Shown here: positions 1-6,606 of the stretch, piece by piece
Position numbering within the stretch: the first letter of the stretch is position 1
Layout: the number at the start of each line of letters is the position of its first letter
NCBI GenBank assembly: GCA_016220125.1
Contig: JACRIF010000108.1
Span: forward strand, 1-8,038
DNA length: 8,038 nucleotides
Source: Candidatus Peregrinibacteria bacterium
Lineage (GTDB): Bacteria; Patescibacteriota; Gracilibacteria; UM-FILTER-43-11
Reading direction: 5' to 3'
Position numbers and translations under genes: made by a program
Notes under the pieces: model-generated
Told to the model about the DNA's origin: nothing
Database searches by the model: none
The model's input: the letters and a program-made list of their open reading frames with translations, nothing else

Positions 1-736
1 CTATATCAAAAAAACGAGCGAAAGCCGCCACCGTCCCATGCTGTACCCCACCCACAACAACAAAACCATCCAATCCGCAGGTTGGCTTTCCCAACAAATT
101 GGCACAGGCCTCGCGGACGGCAGGCTCGGGATAAAGGTCGCAGGGCCTGCCTTGGCTATCCCTACCCGATATCGGCTCAATGTGCGACTTGGCGATACGA
201 GAGTTTACCGTATTGGGTGACAGCCCCCACATTTGATGCAATGTCGCTTTGGTCGCATAACGGACATTCGACACGATCGCAAATCCATCGGTATCGCAAC
301 ATACCTTCCCGATGAGATCTGTGCATAATTTCCGGACCAAGGGTTCGGGCCAGAGGTCAACTAACTGGCCGCCATTAGCCTTGCCCTTGATTGTCGCGAG
401 GCCAGAGGAGGCGAGGCGGGAAGCGATGGAGTCAGAGGAAATCCCCAGGAGGCGGGCGAGTGCACCCACAGTCCCGTGGCGGATGCCGGCGATCTCGGTG
501 AATCCACCGGGGTCGCAGACGAGGAGCGAGGGGTCGAGGAGATCGGCGCAGGCATAGCGAACCCCCTGCTCTGTAAAATAGGCATTCCAGAGCAGGCGGC
601 CCACCCTGTTCCTGGCTGTCTCTCCGATTTCCCCCGCTTCATTCAGCCTTCTGCGGATTGTCTCACCATGAATTTGCACTCCTTCGTGTTTCTCGAACCA
701 CTTGGCCCATGTTTTGCAGGTGGCGCGCTTGATCAT
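1..736 (-). CDS. Tandem HTH-like repeat protein, second paralogue (3' end outside window)
   Basis: Reading the minus strand from ATG at 736 gives 245 codons with no stop up to the window edge. I do not recognise a named family. Residues 1-67 match the start of the neighbouring repeat protein at 47 of 67 positions by my count, including WFEKHEGV and GETARN. There follow a 75-residue unit (67-141), a 73-residue unit (142-214) and the start of a third. Each unit has a D-x-GF strand, a [RQ][HY][GA]T motif, an HTH-like stretch (LLGISSDSIASRLA; WGLSPNTVNSRIA), a G-[KR] wing, a [LW]-[YW]-PEP segment and a V-R-x-x-C-x-[DN]-L helix. The start overlaps the upstream stop as ATGA, implying translational coupling; upstream AAGAAG is only a weak Shine-Dalgarno. 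DNA binding is inferred from the HTH shape. These units are more diverged than those of the first paralogue, so the duplication is probably older than the homogenisation seen there. Confidence 0.8.
   Translation of the reverse strand, partial: MIKRATCKTWAKWFEKHEGVQIHGETIRRRLNEAGEIGETARNRVGRLLWNAYFTEQGVRYACADLLDPSLLVCDPGGFTEIAGIRHGTVGALARLLGISSDSIASRLASSGLATIKGKANGGQLVDLWPEPLVRKLCTDLIGKVCCDTDGFAIVSNVRYATKATLHQMWGLSPNTVNSRIAKSHIEPISGRDSQGRPCDLYPEPAVREACANLLGKPTCGLDGFVVVGGVQHGTVAAFARFFDI
95..538 (-). repeat. Two diverged repeat units of the second paralogue (75 and 73 residues)
   Basis: The units span 314-538 and 95-313, and a third begins at 94 and leaves the window. They align with the 74-residue units of the neighbouring gene, with one residue gained or lost. 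The block at 103-130 again carries the CTCGCGGACGGC sequence seen at 769-780, so DNA-level similarity extends between paralogues. Confidence 0.8.
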
Positions 737-1617
737 TTTTTCTTCTTGGCTAAAAGATCTGCGCAGGCCTCGCGGACGGCGGGCTCGGAGTAGAAGTCGC
801 GGAGTCTGCCATCAGAGCCTTTTCCTATTACGGTTTGTTTCTGCGTGGAGCGAAAACGGGAGACAATGGTATTGTGCGATATTCCCAATTCACGCGACCA
901 AGTGAAGGCGGTGCCATGGCGAACACCATCCCGGACCAGGAATCCGCTGTCGTCTACCTGAGGCATTTCCTGAAAAAGGTCAGCGCAGGCGGAGCGGACG
1001 GCAGGCTCGGGGTAGAAGTCGGTAATCCTACCACTCCTATCCTTCCCTCTAACTGATGTGACGGACGAAAAAATAAGACGGCCAGTCACAGCCCTTTGCG
1101 AGAACCCCAACTCATGGAACCAATTCGCTATCGTCCCGTGGCGGACGCCGTCAAGAATGACAAAACCAGATTCATCCGCCTGGGGCAGGGGGCGGAGGAG
1201 GTCGGCGCAGGCGGAGCGGACGGCAGGCTCGGGGTAGAAGTCGGTAATCCTACCACTCCTATCCTTCCCCCTAACCGGTTGGACGGAAACGAACCGCAGA
1301 TGGGATGAAATGGCCGCTTCCGAGATCCCCAGATCGAGGGACCAACATCCCACCGATCCATGGCGCACCCCCCCAAGAACAAAGAAGCCATTCTCATCCG
1401 CCTGGGGCAGAGGGCGGAGGAGGTCGGCGCAGGACGCGCGGACATCCTGCTCCGAGAAATAAGCATTCCTGAGCAAGCGACCAATTTTGTTTCTGGCCGT
1501 TTCACCGACCCTCCCCGTCTCTTTGAGCTTTGTACGAATAGTGAAATTCGAAATCCGCACCCCTTCGTGTTTTTCAAACCATTCAGCCCATGTTGTGACG
1601 GTGGCGCGCTTGATCAT
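733..1617 (-). CDS. Tandem HTH-like repeat protein, first paralogue (three 74-residue units)
   Basis: This is a 294-residue protein of no family I can name. It has an N-terminal half-unit (residues 3-66, with an HTH-like stretch near 10-32). Three units of exactly 74 residues follow (67-140, 141-214, 215-288), then a short LAKKKK tail. Each unit runs: PLPQ-D strand segment, GVRHG[TS], an HTH-like LGIS-type turn with a following helix, a wing-like [RI]GK(D), a FY[PS]EPAVR segment and a CADL helix. The scaffold is nearly invariant, while the start of the presumed recognition helix differs (SEAAISSHLR, SQRAVTGRLI, SHNTIVSRFR). No signal peptide, membrane segment or catalytic motif is visible. 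The gene lies 3 bp after the helicase stop, in the same frame, and overlaps the next gene by 4 bp. I infer a modular DNA-binding partner of the helicase; protein-protein scaffolding is the main alternative. Confidence 0.88.
   Translation of the reverse strand: MIKRATVTTWAEWFEKHEGVRISNFTIRTKLKETGRVGETARNKIGRLLRNAYFSEQDVRASCADLLRPLPQADENGFFVLGGVRHGSVGCWSLDLGISEAAISSHLRFVSVQPVRGKDRSGRITDFYPEPAVRSACADLLRPLPQADESGFVILDGVRHGTIANWFHELGFSQRAVTGRLIFSSVTSVRGKDRSGRITDFYPEPAVRSACADLFQEMPQVDDSGFLVRDGVRHGTAFTWSRELGISHNTIVSRFRSTQKQTVIGKGSDGRLRDFYSEPAVREACADLLAKKKK
754..975 (-). repeat. 222-bp repeat unit 3 (codes residues 215-288)
   Basis: Third 222-bp unit. The marker GCGCAGGC at 761 lies exactly 222 bp from its counterpart at 983, which keeps the period. 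This unit is more diverged at the DNA level than units 1 and 2, but it keeps the DGVRHGT, LGIS, wing and EPAVR-x-ACADL features. Confidence 0.9.
976..1197 (-). repeat. 222-bp repeat unit 2 (codes residues 141-214)
   Basis: Second 222-bp unit. Its wing and CADL-helix part shares a perfect 65-bp block (983-1047) with unit 1, while its HTH part (FHELGFSQRAVTGRL) has diverged. Confidence 0.92.
1198..1419 (-). repeat. 222-bp repeat unit 1 (codes residues 67-140)
   Basis: First of three head-to-tail 222-bp units in the first repeat gene. Bases 1205-1269 are identical to 983-1047 in unit 2 (65 bp, offset exactly 222). Bases 1172-1211, across the unit 1/unit 2 boundary, match 1394-1433 with one difference in 40. 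The HTH-coding part between these blocks is clearly different from the other units. Confidence 0.92.
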
Positions 1618-1620
1618 GGA

Positions 1621-3102
1621 TTATTTCTCGGTGTAAATGAAGCCCTCCTCATCCTCCATCGGAATGTCGTCCAGTAACCGAATCTCGCGAAGGATATCCA
1701 CATTTTCCAGCAACGTCAGCTTAGCGGTCAGTTTTGGATTCTTCCTGATATGTCCCACGATCTGATTCACCTCTTCCTGCATCGAGCGGCCCACATCGCC
1801 ACCATTGTCGCCTCCTCCCTGGAAATCCAGGACACGATCAGGCTTATAGGCATCTACGCAATCGAGAATGTCCAAAAGGGTGACGGGGCGGAATGCGTTG
1901 GATTTCGGCAAAACTTGAGCAACGTGCGCAAACGGCTTGCGGAAATCTTGGCTCAGATTGGAATCGGCGCGGACCTTGCGCAGGACGCGGGCATGGCGCT
2001 GCTCCAGCTTGTTGGCCGACGTGGTGGGGTAGGCATCGATAAGCAGACGGGCACGGGGCAAATTGAGACCCCGGCCACCCATTTCGCACAACACCAACAG
2101 GTCGATTTTCCCATTCTGGAAATCTTGGATCTCCTGCTTCAAACGACCGTCGGCCATATCGCCCGTCCATGAAGTGACCACCAGCTCCGGAAATTCCTTT
2201 TTCAACGCCTCAACCGTGCGTTCCACGGTTCCGATGCTGGGCACATACACCAACGTTGGCCACTGCTTCCGCTGACCCTCGGGGACCACGGATTTGTAGA
2301 CCTCGGGAATGGCCAACTCAATCTCGACTGCTTTCAAAGCGGCCTCCAACGATTTCTTCTCATAGTCGCCTCCTTGCATCTCGACCTCGTCGGAATTGAA
2401 ATCCGCCTGGTACAGGGTGAACAGGGGCGGGGTCACGATCCCGGTCTTGATGCCCTCCCTGAGCGAAAGCTCATGGATGATGTCGCCCCATGCTTCCGAC
2501 AGATGACGACCATCCGGCCATTCGGGCGTGGCGGTGAAGCCGATGCGCTGGGCATAGGGAAAAAGATCTAAAAGAGCCTGACGTTTTTGAGTCAGGAACT
2601 TGTCGGACTCGTCACCCAAAATCAGATTCACTTTTTTGGGATCCAAATGTTTTTTGAGATTTTTCTGGTTCACCTGCAACGCCTGGATATTGGTGACAAG
2701 GATCGGACGATCCAGCGTTTTTTCGCCCATGCTCCAGATGCCGGCATCCAAGCCAAAAGTTTTGATATGGTCGCGAACGTTCTCGACAATGGATCGCTCC
2801 ACGGTCAACAACAGATCCTGGGTATTTTTGAACGGTTCGCCCAACTTCATCTTAGCCGCCTGCGAGGCTTGGAGCAGGGTTGCCTCAAGAACCGTCTTTC
2901 CAGATCCGCACGGGTGAACAATAGAGAACTTATCCTGATTTTTCCCCAAGGCGTACACCGTTTTTTCCATGGCCTCGGACTGATGCTCGTCCAAATTGAT
3001 TTCGGTTTGGCCGTCCGTTGACCGAACCCTGTCCGCCCGATCGATGCACTCATCGGCAAGGGATTGCCTATAATCCCTTAAATTTTTAGGTGAAAATGAC
3101 AT
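1621..3102 (-). CDS. SF2 (DEAD/DEAH, ResIII-like) helicase/ATPase
   Basis: This 493-residue protein carries the ordered SF2 helicase motifs. They are Walker A PCGSGKT (64-70), a motif Ia-like TVERSIVENV (100-109), motif Ib TNIQAL (137-142), Walker B DESD (164-167), motif III TATP (190-193), motif IV LVYVPS (284-289), motif V EMGGRGLNLPRA (340-351) and motif VI QRHARVLRK (368-376). No nuclease, methyltransferase or signal peptide is visible, so it is probably a cytoplasmic nucleic-acid translocase or remodeller. The last 23 residues (LREIRLLDDIPMEDEEGF then IYTEK) resemble the first half of the repeat unit of the downstream proteins, which suggests a former fusion or a docking segment. Start ATG at 3102 follows a strong promoter by about 15 nt, with no clear Shine-Dalgarno. 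Assignment to SF2 is firm; a cellular role such as defence, repair or mobile-element function cannot be read from the sequence. Confidence 0.9.
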   Translation of the reverse strand: MSFSPKNLRDYRQSLADECIDRADRVRSTDGQTEINLDEHQSEAMEKTVYALGKNQDKFSIVHPCGSGKTVLEATLLQASQAAKMKLGEPFKNTQDLLLTVERSIVENVRDHIKTFGLDAGIWSMGEKTLDRPILVTNIQALQVNQKNLKKHLDPKKVNLILGDESDKFLTQKRQALLDLFPYAQRIGFTATPEWPDGRHLSEAWGDIIHELSLREGIKTGIVTPPLFTLYQADFNSDEVEMQGGDYEKKSLEAALKAVEIELAIPEVYKSVVPEGQRKQWPTLVYVPSIGTVERTVEALKKEFPELVVTSWTGDMADGRLKQEIQDFQNGKIDLLVLCEMGGRGLNLPRARLLIDAYPTTSANKLEQRHARVLRKVRADSNLSQDFRKPFAHVAQVLPKSNAFRPVTLLDILDCVDAYKPDRVLDFQGGGDNGGDVGRSMQEEVNQIVGHIRKNPKLTAKLTLLENVDILREIRLLDDIPMEDEEGFIYTEK

Positions 3103-3124
3103 AGGTGTAATATTAAAGGCGTAT

Positions 3125-3153
3125 ATTATGCATTATTTTTATCATTTTGTCAA
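3125..3153 (-). promoter_or_regulatory. Sigma70-type promoter for the helicase/repeat operon
   Basis: On the minus strand, TTGACA (3153-3148, perfect -35) is followed after exactly 17 nt by CATAAT (3130-3125, 5 of 6 to the -10 consensus). Transcription would start near 3118, leaving about 15 nt before the helicase ATG. The leader has no obvious Shine-Dalgarno. Confidence 0.75.
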
Positions 3154-3159
3154 TATAAT
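3154..3159 (+). promoter_or_regulatory. Candidate -10 element (TATAAT) for the serine protease gene
   Basis: A perfect TATAAT on the plus strand lies about 60 nt before the protease start. No good -35 is seen at normal spacing (3131-3136 reads CATTAT). The element abuts the -35 of the divergent operon promoter, so the two could compete for polymerase. Confidence 0.4.
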
Positions 3160-3221
3160 CCCCTCTGAATTTCAGCTAAATTGTTTACTATTGAATCACA
3201 ATCATTCACAACCACAAAAAA

Positions 3222-5495
3222 ATGACCAAAAAAATCGCCCTAATCGTCCTTTTCCTCCTCTCGTTCGCCCCCGCTTCGCTGGCGGCGGATCGGGATTTTT
3301 CAACCATGAGCCCGACGGTCCGGGTGACGAGCTACAAAAAATTGCTCACGGACAATGTGCTGGCCTATGGCAGCGGATCGGGAACCGTGATCACGCCGGA
3401 CGGATTGGTCGTGACCAACCACCACGTGGTTTTTGACGAAACGGACATCAAACCGCTGGACGCGTTTGAAGTCTGCATCACGTTTGATGCGAAAGAGGAG
3501 CCTGTGTGCACTTTCACGGCCAGTCTGGTGGCGTTGGACAAGGATTTGGACATCGCCCTGCTGAAGATCAACGATCTCGATGTGTTCGGAAACTCCGTTT
3601 CGGGCTTGAAAACGCTCAATCCCAAAAACAGTTCGGCGCCCAAGGAACAGGACAAGATCCAGATCATGGGCTACCCCGCCAGCGGAGGCGAGACCATCAC
3701 GTTGAGCCAAGGGCAGATCAGCGGATCGGAAACCAACAACGGATTCCATTATTTCAAGACCGATACCGACTTCGACCATGGCAGCTCGGGTGGCACCGTG
3801 CTCGACGCCAACGGCAACTACATCGGCATTCCCACCTACATCCGTTCGTATTCGGAGAACGTGGGCTATTTTTTGGATTTGCGAGACGCGCGCCCTTGGA
3901 TTGAGCACAACAGGACCGCCACCCCAACCCCGCTCGCCCAGGCGAACACACTGCTGACCCGCGAGCTGGTACGGCTTTCGAACGCGAATCAAACACTGAC
4001 CTACACCCAAGACCGGCCCCCCTTTGCCGAACTCACCCTGCCCCAAGGCTGGAAATTCGACGAAATCAACGAGGACAACTTCAGGGCTTCGCAAAAAAAC
4101 CTCTCGAACCCCGTTTCCGTGAGCGTGATCATGACCCCGTACCAATACGGCATTGACGAGGGCTACCTGACCAAGCTCAATGAGGAAATCGAGAAGCTGA
4201 AAAAAAGCTATCCCGACCTGAAAAAGGAGAAAACGACCTACGCCGGCCAAAGCGCGGTGAAGACCACGTTCACCAATTATTCGAGCCGGAACACTATTTT
4301 TTACATTCCCTACGGATCGACGCTGGTCAGTGTGGGCTTCTCGATCGACTTGAACGATGTGGCCAAACAGGAAAAGGCCGTCCAGCCGGTGATCGACTCC
4401 TTCCGATTCTCCCGAAAACCCGTCAAAGACCCTGTCCTCAGCCAGACGCTTCGTTTTGAGGAACCCCCCTTTTCGATCACGACGCCCGACGGCTGGAAGA
4501 TCCAAAAAAACGCGAGCAAGGACCCTTCCGACCTGTTGGCCGAGGCGGTGCAAAAAGGAAACTACGAGGGCAGCTTTTCGATCTACTACGGACCGACCCC
4601 CAAAGAGGATCGATCCCTTTCGGCCAAGGAATTGCTGGATGAGAGAACCAAAAACCTGGGAGACCAAAAACTCTCGTACAAAAACGATCAGGTGGTGCTC
4701 GGCGGATTGGAAGGCATCCTGTACATTTACGAGTATGAGGGCAACCAATACCAGGAGATCAAAAAACACCTGACCCTCACCCTGAACGACAAGGACAACC
4801 AATTTTTCATCGAGTATGACGATTTGGCGGACCATTTCGACCAGAACCTGCCCGCCATCCGGTCCATGCTGGACTCGTTCGACTTCCGGGGAAGCACCGC
4901 CAAAGCCAGCTCCTTGCATGCGTACGGCAGCCTAGGCTCCACCTTCACCGACATCCAATTTCATCCCTATGCGCTGGCCATCGGGGCGTTGGCGGACAAG
5001 GGAATTCTTTCCGCGGATTCCGAGGGCCGTTTCCGGCCCGAGGCGCCCATGGGACGCGCCGAGGCATTGAAGCTGGTGCTGGACAGCAAAAGCAAACTTG
5101 AAACCGAGAAGAATTCCGGGAAAGCCATTGACTTCTCGACCCTCACATCCAAGGCGAAACCCGCCTTCAAAGACCTCAAGGCCTCCAGCCCCTACGCCCC
5201 TTACGCTCGCTACGCATTGGAGAAAAAATTCCTTCAGGGATACGGCGACAAAACCTTCCGCCCCGTCCAGCCCATCACCCTGGTCGAAGCGTTGAAACTG
5301 ATTGTGAGCGTCTATGAGATTCCGCTTTGGAAAGGCGAGACTGACCCCTGGTTCAAAAAATACATGAACAAAGGGTTCGAGCTCGGTCTCATCCCCTATG
5401 GCTTGTACGACCCCGCGCAAAAACTATCGCGGGCGGAAATGGCCTACCTGATTTACACGATCTACCAAAAAGCGGATAACCAGTACAGCTATTAA
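3222..5495 (+). CDS. Secreted trypsin/Deg-like serine protease with PsbP-like modules and SLH anchor
   Basis: This 757-residue exported protein begins with a Sec signal peptide (KK then a hydrophobic core, likely cleaved after ASLA near residue 21). The protease domain (about 45-230) has the chymotrypsin/Deg-type triad: TNHHVV with His68, DLDIALLKI with Asp110, and GSSGG with Ser189. No PDZ domain follows. Instead there are two similar alpha/beta modules (about 265-397 and 410-556), each opening with a [TE]LPQGW or TPDGW motif and closing in IDSFRFS or LDSFDFRG, like the PsbP/DcrB fold. Three SLH domains end the protein (about 574-620, 648-700, 708-749), with GRAE and SRAE variants of the TRAE motif. 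I infer a cell-surface protease held on the S-layer or cell-wall polymer. The ATG at 3222 is chosen because it gives an intact signal peptide; no strong Shine-Dalgarno is present. The substrate is unknown. Confidence 0.92.
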   Translation: MTKKIALIVLFLLSFAPASLAADRDFSTMSPTVRVTSYKKLLTDNVLAYGSGSGTVITPDGLVVTNHHVVFDETDIKPLDAFEVCITFDAKEEPVCTFTASLVALDKDLDIALLKINDLDVFGNSVSGLKTLNPKNSSAPKEQDKIQIMGYPASGGETITLSQGQISGSETNNGFHYFKTDTDFDHGSSGGTVLDANGNYIGIPTYIRSYSENVGYFLDLRDARPWIEHNRTATPTPLAQANTLLTRELVRLSNANQTLTYTQDRPPFAELTLPQGWKFDEINEDNFRASQKNLSNPVSVSVIMTPYQYGIDEGYLTKLNEEIEKLKKSYPDLKKEKTTYAGQSAVKTTFTNYSSRNTIFYIPYGSTLVSVGFSIDLNDVAKQEKAVQPVIDSFRFSRKPVKDPVLSQTLRFEEPPFSITTPDGWKIQKNASKDPSDLLAEAVQKGNYEGSFSIYYGPTPKEDRSLSAKELLDERTKNLGDQKLSYKNDQVVLGGLEGILYIYEYEGNQYQEIKKHLTLTLNDKDNQFFIEYDDLADHFDQNLPAIRSMLDSFDFRGSTAKASSLHAYGSLGSTFTDIQFHPYALAIGALADKGILSADSEGRFRPEAPMGRAEALKLVLDSKSKLETEKNSGKAIDFSTLTSKAKPAFKDLKASSPYAPYARYALEKKFLQGYGDKTFRPVQPITLVEALKLIVSVYEIPLWKGETDPWFKKYMNKGFELGLIPYGLYDPAQKLSRAEMAYLIYTIYQKADNQYSY

Positions 5496-5499
5496 CTCC

Positions 5500-5549
5500 T
5501 TAGTGCTTAAGTCCGTAAGTGCTTAAGTGCTGAAACTAAGTGCTGAAAC
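5500..5549. repeat. AGTGCT short direct repeats with a 13-bp tandem duplication
   Basis: AGTGCT occurs at 5502, 5518, 5526 and 5539. The 13-mer TAAGTGCTGAAAC is perfectly duplicated head to tail at 5524-5536 and 5537-5549. It lies directly after the protease stop. I see no convincing terminator stem with a T run here. Confidence 0.8.
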
Positions 5550-5563
5550 AATGATTGGCCTTC

Positions 5564-5591
5564 CTAACAAGCTAATGAAGCTAACAAGCTA
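5564..5591. repeat. CTAACAAGCTA direct repeat before htpX
   Basis: CTAACAAGCTA is present at 5564-5574 and again at 5581-5591, 17 bp apart, just ahead of the htpX start codon. The copies are perfect. Function is unknown; the sequence also occupies the place where a ribosome binding site would be expected, and no Shine-Dalgarno is visible. Confidence 0.75.
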
Positions 5592-5596
5592 GCGGT

Positions 5597-6499
5597 ATGT
5601 ACAACCAAATCGCGGCCAACAAACGGAACACCTGGTTTCTGCTGATCCTGTTCGTCGCCTTTGTGGTGGGGTTGGGGTATGTGTTCGGCAGAGCCTATAC
5701 CCAGACCGAGGAGGAAGCCCTTGGGCTGATGGGTGTTTTCGGGATTGTGGCCATCGTGTACGCGACCATCAGCTATTTCGCCTCCGCAAGCCTGACCTTG
5801 GCCATCTCGCAAGCCAAGCCCCTGGAAAAAAGGGAATGTCCGGAACTGTTCAACTTGGTTGAAAACCTTTCGATTGCCACGGGGTTGCCAACGCCCAAAA
5901 TTTATTTGATCGAGGACACGGCGCTCAATGCCTTCGCCACGGGCCGGAACCCCCAAACCGCGGCCATCACCGTGACACGGGGCCTAGTGGAGAAATTGGA
6001 CAAACTGGAACTGGAGGGGGTGCTGGCCCATGAGCTGTCGCACATCCAAAACTACGACATCCGTCTACAATGCCTGATCGTGGCGCTGGTGGGGCTGATT
6101 GCCTTGGTTTCCGATATTTTCCTGCGCTCGATTTTCTATTCCCGTCGCAGTCGTTCCCGTAGCAAGGGAAATGCCGTTTTCATTTTGATCGGCATCGTGC
6201 TGGCCCTGCTGAGCCCGATCATCGCCAAACTCATGAGCCTCGCCATCTCGCGCGAGCGGGAGTACCTGGCCGATGCCAGCGGCTCGCTGATGACTCGTCA
6301 CCCCGAGGGCTTGGCAAAAGCGTTGGAGAAAATTTCCATGGATCGGGAACCCTTGGAGGCCGCCAACAAGGCCACCGCGCACCTCTACATCGAAAACCCC
6401 CTGCGAAACGAGCAGGGAATGTCGTGGCTTAACAGCCTTTTCTCCACCCATCCGCCCATCGCGGATCGGATCGCGCGATTGAGGGGAATGGGAGCATGA
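5597..6499 (+). CDS. htpX: HtpX-type M48 membrane zinc metalloprotease
   Basis: At 300 residues this is the usual HtpX length. Two membrane helices near the N-terminus (about 12-31 and 43-68) are followed by the M48 zinc site HELSH (145-149). Two more hydrophobic segments follow (about 155-180 and 191-215), and then the third zinc ligand, Glu222, in SREREYLADA. The C-terminal STHPPIADRI box (283-292) is also typical of the family. HtpX proteases degrade damaged or misfolded membrane proteins, with the active site on the cytoplasmic side. A basic SRRSRSRSK loop (182-190) lies between the later hydrophobic segments. The upstream neighbour is the surface serine protease, 101 bp away, so the two may form an envelope protein-quality pair, although the repeat-filled gap leaves co-transcription open. 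Assignment to HtpX rather than another M48B member is good but not proven. Confidence 0.93.
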   Translation: MYNQIAANKRNTWFLLILFVAFVVGLGYVFGRAYTQTEEEALGLMGVFGIVAIVYATISYFASASLTLAISQAKPLEKRECPELFNLVENLSIATGLPTPKIYLIEDTALNAFATGRNPQTAAITVTRGLVEKLDKLELEGVLAHELSHIQNYDIRLQCLIVALVGLIALVSDIFLRSIFYSRRSRSRSKGNAVFILIGIVLALLSPIIAKLMSLAISREREYLADASGSLMTRHPEGLAKALEKISMDREPLEAANKATAHLYIENPLRNEQGMSWLNSLFSTHPPIADRIARLRGMGA

Positions 6500-6510
6500 G
6501 GACCAGCCCT

Positions 6511-6580
6511 CACCCTGTCTCCGCAGCGAAAGCGCGTGCGGAGTCGGCCCCCTCCCATGTCTGGGCGAGGGTGTGTTTTT
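6511..6580 (+). terminator. Nested palindrome with T5 tail after htpX (possible terminator)
   Basis: An inner perfect 7-bp stem, CTCCGCA (6519-6525) with TGCGGAG (6537-6543), encloses a GC-GAAA-GC mini-hairpin. An outer pair, CACCCT (6511-6516) with AGGGTG (6568-6573), closes the structure. A T5 run follows at 6576-6580. The position just after the htpX stop fits a Rho-independent terminator. The long, imperfect outer arms also fit a REP-like dispersed palindrome. Confidence 0.45.
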
Positions 6581-6606
6581 GCCATAAAATTGAAACCCCA
6601 AAGTTT

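Noticed and set aside
476..793. Plus-strand open frames at 476-793 and 1360-1677 that resemble each other
   Set aside because: They are antisense shadows of the N-terminal blocks of the two repeat paralogues; their likeness follows from the minus-strand homology.
754..1419. CRISPR-like array because of regular direct repeats
   Set aside because: The 222-bp period is in frame and encodes protein; unit length and absence of short unique spacers do not fit CRISPR.
1621..3102. Type I/III restriction or DISARM/BREX helicase
   Set aside because: Only the helicase core is visible; no nuclease, methylase or specificity gene is nearby, so a named system cannot be supported.
3300..4919. Long 539-codon open frame on the minus strand opposite the serine protease gene
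   Set aside because: It is the antisense of a gene with signal peptide, catalytic triad and SLH domains; its translation shows no domain of its own.
5500..5549. Rho-independent terminator after the serine protease gene
   Set aside because: The CTTAAG-centred inverted repeats are short and AT-rich and are not followed by a T run.
6497..6499. TGA read as glycine (code 25, as in Gracilibacteria)
   Set aside because: Reading through TGA after htpX or the first repeat gene gives no sensible extension, and the GC content is higher than usual for those lineages.
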